NCBI RefSeq assembly: GCF_041821085.1
Contig: NZ_JBGUAZ010000010.1
Location: 1-64,000, forward strand
DNA from: Natrinema sp. HArc-T2
GTDB taxonomy: Archaea; Halobacteriota; Halobacteria; Halobacteriales; Natrialbaceae
Length of the DNA: 64,000 bases
Direction of reading: 5' to 3'
How positions within the stretch are numbered: the stretch's first letter is position 1; each line of letters begins with the position of its first letter. Shown here piece by piece: positions 58,336-64,000 of the stretch. The notes beneath the pieces were generated by a model. It saw nothing but the letters and a program-made list of their open reading frames with translations. It ran no database searches and was not told the DNA's origin. A program made the position numbers and the translations under genes.

Positions 58336-59793
58336 ATGTCGAAGAAAGTGCCAACTGCAGTCAGGAGCCAGTACGATCTATGGATCGGCGGAGATAAGTG
58401 GTCGGCCGGGAGCGATGACCGGCTGGCGGTCGTCAATCCCGCAACTGAAGAGCCACTTGCCGATGTCGCGATGGGGACAACCGACGACGTCGACGCTGCA
58501 GTCGAAAACGCTCGCGACGCGTTCGAGTCATGGCAGCGTCGCCCACCCAAGGAGCGAACGCGGATTCTCACGGATATCGCGGCCGCCATCCGCGAGGAAA
58601 CCGACCGACTGGCTCAGATCGAAACGCTGGAGAACGGCAAGCCGCTCGCGGAGGCCCGAGAGCAAGTCGAACGCTGTGCCCGCCACTTTGAGTACTACGC
58701 CGGTATCGCGGACAAGATCCAGGGAGAGTCGATCCCGCTCTCCGAGGAGTACGTCGACTACACCGTCCGCGAACCCCTGGGTGTCACCGCCCACATCGTC
58801 CCCTGGAACGTCCCGATCTACCTCTTCGCGCGGAGCGTCGCCCCCGCACTCGCCGCCGGCAACGCGGCTGTCGTCAAGCCCGCCGAAGAGACGCCGCTGG
58901 GAGCGCTCGAGCTCGCCAGACTCGCCTCCGAGGCCGGCCTCCCCGACGGCCTCCTCAACGTCGTTCCCGGCTACGGCACCGAGGCCGGAGCCGCGATCAC
59001 TGGCCATCCTGACGTGAACGGCATCACCTTCACCGGCTCTGGTCCGACCGGGACGGCAGTCGCGAAAAGCGCCATCGAGAACGTCACTGAGACGCACCTT
59101 GAGCTCGGCGGAAAGAGCCCAAACGTCGTCTTTTCGGACGCCGACTGGGAGGCCGCCCTCGACGGGACGATGACGGGCATCTTCAGCAACGCCGGGCAGG
59201 TCTGCTCGGCGGGATCGCGCCTGCTCGTCCACGAGGACATCCACGAGGCGTTCGTCGACGACCTCGTCGAGCGTGCAGAGTCGCTCGAGGTCGGTTCCGG
59301 TATCGAGGGCGCGGACATGGGCCCGCTCGTCTCCGAGGCCCACTTTGAGAAGGTCCTGAGCTACGTCGAAATCGGTTGCGAAGAGGTCGGCGAGCCGGTG
59401 GCCGGCGGAAGTGCGCTGGACCGCGATGGCTACTTCGTTGAACCGACGATCTTCGACGATGTACCGATTGACACGCGCATCGCTCAGGAGGAGATCTTCG
59501 GGCCGGTACTGACGGTCACGCCATTTGCCGATGAGGACGAGGCCATCGAGTTGGCCAACGCGACGGACTATGGCCTTGTCGCAGGCGTCTACACTGAGAA
59601 CGTCGGTCGCGCCCACCGCTTTGCCCGTGAGGTTGACGCCGGCCAGATCTATATCAACGAGTACTTCGCCGGCGGCAACGAGACGCCGTTTGGCGGGTTC
59701 AAGGACAGCGGGATCGGTCGCGAGAACGGCGTACAGGCCATCGACAACTACACGCAGGTGAAGAACGTCTGTGCGAACATCGACCGGCGCTGA
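58336..59793 (+). CDS. Aldehyde dehydrogenase (paralogue 2)
   Basis: A 485-residue aldehyde dehydrogenase with the same catalytic elements as the gene at 49578: AHIVPWNVPIYLFARSVAPA, Glu in HLELGGKSPNVVFSD and Cys in FSNAGQVCSAGSRLLVH. The two proteins share long identical runs and the same length, but this gene is clearly more GC-rich at third positions. A TATA-like GCTATTTAAA lies about 32 bases before the ATG. It is divergent from the amidohydrolase operon and precedes an SDR, so it may act on an alcohol or aldehyde pathway. Confidence 0.9.
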   Translation: MSKKVPTAVRSQYDLWIGGDKWSAGSDDRLAVVNPATEEPLADVAMGTTDDVDAAVENARDAFESWQRRPPKERTRILTDIAAAIREETDRLAQIETLENGKPLAEAREQVERCARHFEYYAGIADKIQGESIPLSEEYVDYTVREPLGVTAHIVPWNVPIYLFARSVAPALAAGNAAVVKPAEETPLGALELARLASEAGLPDGLLNVVPGYGTEAGAAITGHPDVNGITFTGSGPTGTAVAKSAIENVTETHLELGGKSPNVVFSDADWEAALDGTMTGIFSNAGQVCSAGSRLLVHEDIHEAFVDDLVERAESLEVGSGIEGADMGPLVSEAHFEKVLSYVEIGCEEVGEPVAGGSALDRDGYFVEPTIFDDVPIDTRIAQEEIFGPVLTVTPFADEDEAIELANATDYGLVAGVYTENVGRAHRFAREVDAGQIYINEYFAGGNETPFGGFKDSGIGRENGVQAIDNYTQVKNVCANIDRR

Positions 59794-59873
59794 TCAGCTG
59801 TCGCCAAATTCTGCGATTTCTCGCCGTCAGTAAAGCGACAACACTTATGTGTGAAAAATCACCACGGATAGAT

Positions 59874-60629
59874 ATGGGAGATAGACTCAGCGGCAAGGCT
59901 GCGATAGTGACTGGAGCATCGTCAGGCAACGGTCGTGCTATTGCGCGCCGCTTCGCGGAAGAAGGCGCCAGTATCACCGTCGCAGACATCCGCGAGGACC
60001 CACGAATGGGTGGAGAACCGACACACGAACTCATCACCGATGCAGGCGGCGAGGCGCAGTTCCTCGAGTGTGACGTCAGTTCGATCGCGGACCTACAGGA
60101 AGTTGTCGAGGCAACGGTCGACGCGTACGGCTCGCTTGATGTCATGGTGAACAACGCAGGCGTCGAACGCCAGCTTCCCATCGAGGAGGCCGACGAGGAT
60201 GACTACGACTGGCTGATGGATATCAATCTCAAGGGGGTCTATTTCGGCTGTCAGGCAGCTATCCAGCAGATGGTCGACCAGGACGACGGCGGCGCCATCG
60301 TGAACATGTCCTCGATGGCTGGGATTCGCGGCCTAGAGAACTCCTCGCTGTACTGCACCTCGAAAGGGGGCGTAACGAACCTGACCCGAGAGCTAGCTGT
60401 TGAACACGGAGAAAACGACATCCGCGTGAACGCACTCAATCCGGGGTTCATCGAGACGGCGATGACGACGAAAGACGGCGAAACAGCTGACAATCTCCTC
60501 GATCAGACGCCGCTCGGGCGGGCGGGTCAGCCCGAGGAAGTCGCCGACGCAACGCTGTTTCTCGCCAGTGATGAGTCGTCGTACGTCAGCGGTCACAACC
60601 TCGTGATGGACGGCGGATTCACTGCGTGA
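59874..60629 (+). CDS. Short-chain dehydrogenase/reductase (SDR)
   Basis: A 251-residue SDR. The cofactor motif is AAIVTGASSGNGRAIARRFA, followed by NNAGVERQ, the catalytic Ser in VNMSSMAGI and the Y-x3-K pair in SSLYCTSKGGVTNLTRELAV. Asp in ADIRED after the second strand suggests preference for NAD(H). The C-terminus VSGHNLVMDGGFTA is standard. The ATG at 59874 lies about 30 bases after a TATA-like CTTATGTG; the longer frame from 59847 is less likely. It is related to 3-oxoacyl reductases and glucose/galactose dehydrogenases; substrate unknown. Confidence 0.9.
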   Translation: MGDRLSGKAAIVTGASSGNGRAIARRFAEEGASITVADIREDPRMGGEPTHELITDAGGEAQFLECDVSSIADLQEVVEATVDAYGSLDVMVNNAGVERQLPIEEADEDDYDWLMDINLKGVYFGCQAAIQQMVDQDDGGAIVNMSSMAGIRGLENSSLYCTSKGGVTNLTRELAVEHGENDIRVNALNPGFIETAMTTKDGETADNLLDQTPLGRAGQPEEVADATLFLASDESSYVSGHNLVMDGGFTA

Positions 60630-60722
60630 TCGGACCCCACTGACTTTTCTCGAGCCTCGCACCCGGCCAGTACGAGTGTTATAAGCTAGTTTTTAATACA
60701 GGACACCAGATTGTGGTGGATG

Positions 60723-61157
60723 ATGTGAGTTGCACACTATCACGGACCCGAGGACCTCCGAGTCGAATCAGTAGACGAACCAACGCTCAGCGAGACTGCC
60801 GTCCGAATCGACGTGGTGGCCTGTGGGATCTGTGGGACGGATCTCCACGAGTACGAATCCGGCCCCGACCTCACTCCAAATGAAGGCGAACCTCATCCGC
60901 TATTCGAGTCGACCGAGGGCAAACCGAACCCTGATCCCACTCAATCGGGGCTGTTCCACCTCTGTGTCATTGACGAAGACGTCGAAGGTTTAGCGACGCG
61001 TATCGATGAGGCCGGAGGTGACCATTATTCCGAAGTGTGGAAGATATTCAAGGACGATGACCAATACACCCAGACATACTGTCGAGATCCATACGGGGAC
61101 CTCGTCGAGATCTACTCACACAGCCACGAACGGATATACAGCAACCGCCCCGACTGA
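60723..61157 (+). pseudogene. Chimeric remnant: zinc alcohol dehydrogenase N-terminus joined to a VOC/glyoxalase C-terminus
   Basis: An ATG at 60723 follows a TATA-like TTTTTAATAC by about 30 bases but is followed at once by TGA. Beyond it the same frame reads VAHYHGPEDLRVESVDEPTL and VACGICGTDLHEYESGP, the zinc-ADH N-terminus with its catalytic Cys. After about residue 57 the sequence switches to SGLFHLCVIDEDVEGLATRI and CRDPYGDLVEIYSHSH, the end of a VOC/glyoxalase-fold protein. A deletion has thus joined parts of two genes, and codon 2 (probably CGA) has become a stop. Translation from a downstream GTG near 60813 would give 114 residues, but function is unlikely. Confidence 0.75.
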
Positions 61158-61291
61158 GCGAAACGACTCAAAAACTCACTGGCACAGCACGGCAATTCGT
61201 GTATTGGGTCGCCCGAACGCTCGAGTTTTTCGAACGGTACACACGTCGATCGATGCTGATGTCGATGTAGCAGTCGAAAGCGCGATGCCGT

Positions 61292-62296
61292 CTACTTGAC
61301 CACGTCGATCTTCTCACGGTCGATAGACATCGCAACTGCGCTAACGACCACGACGCCAAGGATGATCTCCTGGACGAACGGATTGATCGACAGGAGGTTC
61401 ATCCCGTTCTGCAGGACAGCGATGACCAGCACGCCGAGGATGGTCCGGTGTGGACCACCGACGCCGCCGGTCAGTGCTGTCCCGCCCATGACGATCGCCG
61501 CAATACTGGGCAGCATCATTCCACCAGCGATGTTCGGCGACGCCGATGAGATGCGCAGGGTTAGCAAGACGCCCGCGGTCCCACAGAGCAGCCCTGAGAG
61601 GACGAACGGATAGATCTTGTACCTGTCGACCTTCGCACCGGCGAGTTCGACGACACGCTCGTTTTCACCGAGGGCGAAACAGTAGCGGCCGAACTTCGTC
61701 CGCCAGGCCAGGAACACGGTCGCACCGTAGATGAGCAGGCCCCACATCACGAGGTTCGGTATGCCCGGAATCCACGTCCCGGTGGCAATGTTCCGGATCG
61801 CCTGATTGCGGAAGGTAATTGTCGAACCGCCGGTAACGATGAGCGCGACCCCCATCATGACCGACAGCGTACCGAGTGTAACGAGGAACGACGGGACCTT
61901 CAGTTTCGTGAAGACGACGCCGTTGACCAGCCCCGCGAGCATCCCGGCACCGATGGCGATTGGGATGGCGAGCAGTCCCAGCTGGTACTCGGAGATCAAA
62001 ACCACCGTCAACACGCCAGTCAGTGTGACGATGGACTCGACCGAGAGGTCAATACTCTGTTGGAGGATCGGAAAGGTGCCAGCCAGTGCGACCAACAGCA
62101 GGAAGGCACTGTTCTTCGCCACGTTGTTGATCAGGTTCTGAACCGTCAGAAACTCGCGTGTCCCCACTGCGAACAGTACAGAGAGGAAAAACAACATCGC
62201 GAACGGCCCGATGTCCCGTATCCAGTCGTGTAGTGTTCGTTGCTCGCGTTGTTCGTTGAGCCATGCTTGAACGGGATTCGTGTTGTCAGCGCTCAT
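61292..62296 (-). CDS. RbsC-type ABC transporter permease
   Basis: A 334-residue membrane permease of the ribose/autoinducer (BPD_transp_2) group. It has about nine hydrophobic helices and the family segments LVALAGTFPILQQSIDLSVE, IPIAIGAGMLAGLVNGVVFT, KVPSFLVTLGTLSVMMGVAL and the C-terminal GGTALTGGVGGPHRTILGVL. It starts directly after the ATPase stop codon with no gap. It forms the channel of a sugar-type importer with the ATPase and the binding protein at the right edge. Confidence 0.9.
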   Translation of the reverse strand: MSADNTNPVQAWLNEQREQRTLHDWIRDIGPFAMLFFLSVLFAVGTREFLTVQNLINNVAKNSAFLLLVALAGTFPILQQSIDLSVESIVTLTGVLTVVLISEYQLGLLAIPIAIGAGMLAGLVNGVVFTKLKVPSFLVTLGTLSVMMGVALIVTGGSTITFRNQAIRNIATGTWIPGIPNLVMWGLLIYGATVFLAWRTKFGRYCFALGENERVVELAGAKVDRYKIYPFVLSGLLCGTAGVLLTLRISSASPNIAGGMMLPSIAAIVMGGTALTGGVGGPHRTILGVLVIAVLQNGMNLLSINPFVQEIILGVVVVSAVAMSIDREKIDVVK

Positions 62297-63889
62297 TTAG
62301 ATCATCTCCTGAATTAGGTCTTCTTCGGTTGGCTTGTTCCCAGCCGAGGCATCGAACGTCTTGTCGGCGAACTGGCCGTCGTTCATCACGGCAATCCGGT
62401 TCGACATCCCGATAACTTCCGTGAGTTCGTCACCGATAAACACGATAGAGACGCCCTTACTGGTCAGTTCGCGACAGAGGCGATACACTTCCTCTTTGGC
62501 ACCGACGTCGATACCGCGCGTCACGTTGTCCATGACGAGAATCGGCGTATCCTGGGCAAGCCAGCGAGCGATGACGACTTTCTGCTGATTGCCACCACTC
62601 AGTCCATGAACAAGTGCGTCTGGACCAGGTGTCTTGATATTGAGTTCCTCAATGGCGTCAGCCGTCGCCTGTTGCTCAGCGTCGAGGTCGAGCAGAGGAA
62701 GTTTCCCGTTCATCGTCCGCACCATCGCAAGCGACGTGTTCGTCCGGACTGACTGGTACAGCAACACACCCTCCGATTTCCGGTCTTTCGGGATGTACCC
62801 GACACCGGCGTCGACCATGTCCGCCACTGATGTGACGTTAACGGCCTCGCCGTTGACCCTGATCGTTCCGTCGGTCATCGCGATATCACCGGCCAGTACC
62901 CGTCCAAGCCGCTCCTTGCCAGAGCCCTCAACGCCGACGATGCCGAATATCTCCCCCTCTTTGACCGAAAACGAGAGCGGACCGATTTCCTCAGTCGTTA
63001 GTCTTTCAACACCAAACGTCTCTGAACCGAGTTCGGAATTGGTTCGCTGGTCGGGGACGCGGTAGTACTCGTCTGCCGTCTCGCGACCGACCATGCTCTG
63101 CTGGAGGTCATCAGTCGTCGCCTCCGCTGCTGACAACTCGTCGACGAGTTTCCCATCTTTGAGAACGTAGACGCGGTCCGAGACGTGAAGTACCTCGTCG
63201 AGTTCGTGCGAGACGAAAACGAACGTCGCCCGGTCTCTAAGGTCGTCAATCAACTCGAAGAGAAGTTCCCGACCGGCCTCTTCAAGTCCGGCGGTCGGCT
63301 CGTCAAGCAGGATAACCGGGTTATCGGACTTCTGCGAAACGTGGAACGCCTTGGCAATTTCGAGCATCTGGCGCTCATTGAACGAGTATTCCTTGACAAA
63401 CTCGTCGACGTCGATATTGATCCCGAGGTCGTCGACGAACGACTGCGCCTCCTCGCTCATCTCCTCGCGGTCGAGGACGCCGAGCTGTCCCTTTTCACGA
63501 CCGAGGTACAGGTTCTCGTAGCCACGGAAGTTCGTAATAACGTCTTGTTCTTGATGGACGAGAGAGACGCCGTGGGCGGCCGCCTCCCGCGGACTCGTGA
63601 ACTCGACGGACTCCCCATCGACATGTAGTTGGCCTTCGTCCGCTTCGAGGACACCCGTTAGGATGTTTAACAGCGTGCTTTTTCCCGCGCCGTTCTCGCC
63701 GACCAGACCGATGACTTCCCCGCGATGGATGTCGAGAGACACGTCCGAAAGCGCCTGGACGTGCCGGAATGATTTCGAGACGTTCTCAACACGGAGGCTA
63801 ATCTCTCCCTTGACAGGATTCTCGGCTGATGCTATACTGTCACTCACACCCTCACTTGTGTTGAGGGTATGTATATCAGTTTCGGACAT
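62297..63889 (-). CDS. RbsA-type duplicated ABC transporter ATPase
   Basis: A 530-residue protein with two nucleotide-binding domains. The first, residues 28-265, has Walker A GENGAGKSTLLN, signature-region EYSFNERQMLEIAKAF and Walker B VILLDEPTAGLEEAG. The second, residues 300-525, has the altered Walker A VEGSGKERLGRV, signature LSGGNQQKVVIARWL and Walker B ILVMDNVTRGIDVGAK. In that last motif the Glu of D-E-P-T is replaced by Asn, on top of the imperfect Walker A that is usual in this family. Domain one is therefore likely the main ATPase site. It is coupled to the permease and follows the binding-protein gene by 18 bases. Confidence 0.9.
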   Translation of the reverse strand: MSETDIHTLNTSEGVSDSIASAENPVKGEISLRVENVSKSFRHVQALSDVSLDIHRGEVIGLVGENGAGKSTLLNILTGVLEADEGQLHVDGESVEFTSPREAAAHGVSLVHQEQDVITNFRGYENLYLGREKGQLGVLDREEMSEEAQSFVDDLGINIDVDEFVKEYSFNERQMLEIAKAFHVSQKSDNPVILLDEPTAGLEEAGRELLFELIDDLRDRATFVFVSHELDEVLHVSDRVYVLKDGKLVDELSAAEATTDDLQQSMVGRETADEYYRVPDQRTNSELGSETFGVERLTTEEIGPLSFSVKEGEIFGIVGVEGSGKERLGRVLAGDIAMTDGTIRVNGEAVNVTSVADMVDAGVGYIPKDRKSEGVLLYQSVRTNTSLAMVRTMNGKLPLLDLDAEQQATADAIEELNIKTPGPDALVHGLSGGNQQKVVIARWLAQDTPILVMDNVTRGIDVGAKEEVYRLCRELTSKGVSIVFIGDELTEVIGMSNRIAVMNDGQFADKTFDASAGNKPTEEDLIQEMI

Positions 63890-63907
63890 TCGTGCAAGTA
63901 CCCTCTC

Positions 63908-64000
63908 TCATTGCTTCAGGGGGTCGTTGGTGAACCGATCTTCGTAGAGTTGGGCGATCTCCTGCTGTGCGCCGCTGTCGGTGTACGCATCCGGCATCGA
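63908..64000 (-). CDS. C-terminal end of a substrate-binding protein (cut by window edge)
   Basis: The last 30 residues are visible, SMPDAYTDSGAQQEIAQLYE and then DRFTNDPLKQ before TGA. The gene lies just upstream of the RbsA-type ATPase on the same strand, the position of the periplasmic-binding-type component of such transporters. The assignment rests on that context; the domain itself is outside the window. Confidence 0.55.
   Translation of the reverse strand, partial: SMPDAYTDSGAQQEIAQLYEDRFTNDPLKQ

Noticed and set aside
1-64000. tRNA, rRNA or CRISPR arrays
   Set aside because: No cloverleaf-like or regularly spaced repeat sequence was recognised by eye; a tRNA scan would settle this.

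Overview
The window reads as chromosomal or megaplasmid DNA of a halophilic archaeon (class Halobacteria). Predicted proteins are strongly acidic and third codon positions are GC-rich. Many genes have a TATA-like box about 26-32 bases before the start codon and little or no leader. Several families are typical of haloarchaea: a HalOD1 output-domain protein, a bacterio-opsin-activator (HTH_10) regulator, winged-helix proteins of the DUF7344 type and the rod-determining factor RdfA. Genus cannot be named from this sequence alone. No rRNA, tRNA or CRISPR was seen.

Layout. 1-5.5 kb: the start of an MFS transporter, three signalling or regulatory genes and a tyrosine recombinase with a 30-bp palindrome in front of it. 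5.6-16.5 kb: two hotdog thioesterases, a two-gene formate dehydrogenase-like operon, an aldehyde:ferredoxin oxidoreductase-like protein without its cluster cysteines, a PaaG-like crotonase, a GNAT protein and a MaoC hydratase. 16.7-21.1 kb: a tightly overlapping four-gene operon (ribbon-helix-helix-like protein, UbiD decarboxylase, a UbiD-like protein with altered catalytic residues, MBL-fold hydrolase). 21.3-28.4 kb: a crotonase, a PaaA-D-B-C type CoA-ester ring epoxidase operon whose PaaD is split in two, a GNAT-ferredoxin pair, and a benzoate-CoA-ligase-like enzyme. 28.8-36.5 kb: a complete branched-chain-type ABC transporter followed by a small ORF, crotonases and a UspA protein. 36.6-45.8 kb: crotonase plus 3-hydroxyacyl-CoA dehydrogenase, three small regulators, an HMG-CoA-synthase-like/thiolase pair, an aldehyde dehydrogenase and an acyl-CoA dehydrogenase. 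46-64 kb: RdfA, an IclR regulator, a gamma-carbonic-anhydrase/PaaY-like protein, two paralogous aldehyde dehydrogenases, NDH-2, MFS, an acetyl-CoA-synthetase-like enzyme, UspA, a DUF59 protein, an amidohydrolase, an SDR, a broken ADH/VOC chimera and an RbsAC-type ABC transporter cut by the right edge.

How it may work together (inference). An aromatic acid enters through the Liv-type transporter and is activated by the CoA ligase. PaaABC(D), fed by the separate [2Fe-2S] ferredoxin, epoxidises the ring. PaaG-like crotonases, the MaoC hydratase and an aldehyde dehydrogenase open and oxidise it. Crotonase, hydroxyacyl-CoA dehydrogenase and thiolase finish by beta-oxidation. PaaI- and PaaY-like proteins would clear dead-end CoA esters. 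The UbiD operon could feed in or decarboxylate another aromatic acid. A recurring GTATAC-N7-GTATAC signal upstream of paaA and in two large noncoding regions suggests a shared regulator.

Several intergenic stretches hold gene debris (a crotonase tail, a gamma-CA-like fragment, the ADH/VOC chimera), so this is an accessory region that has been rearranged. Several enzymes lack residues considered essential in their families.
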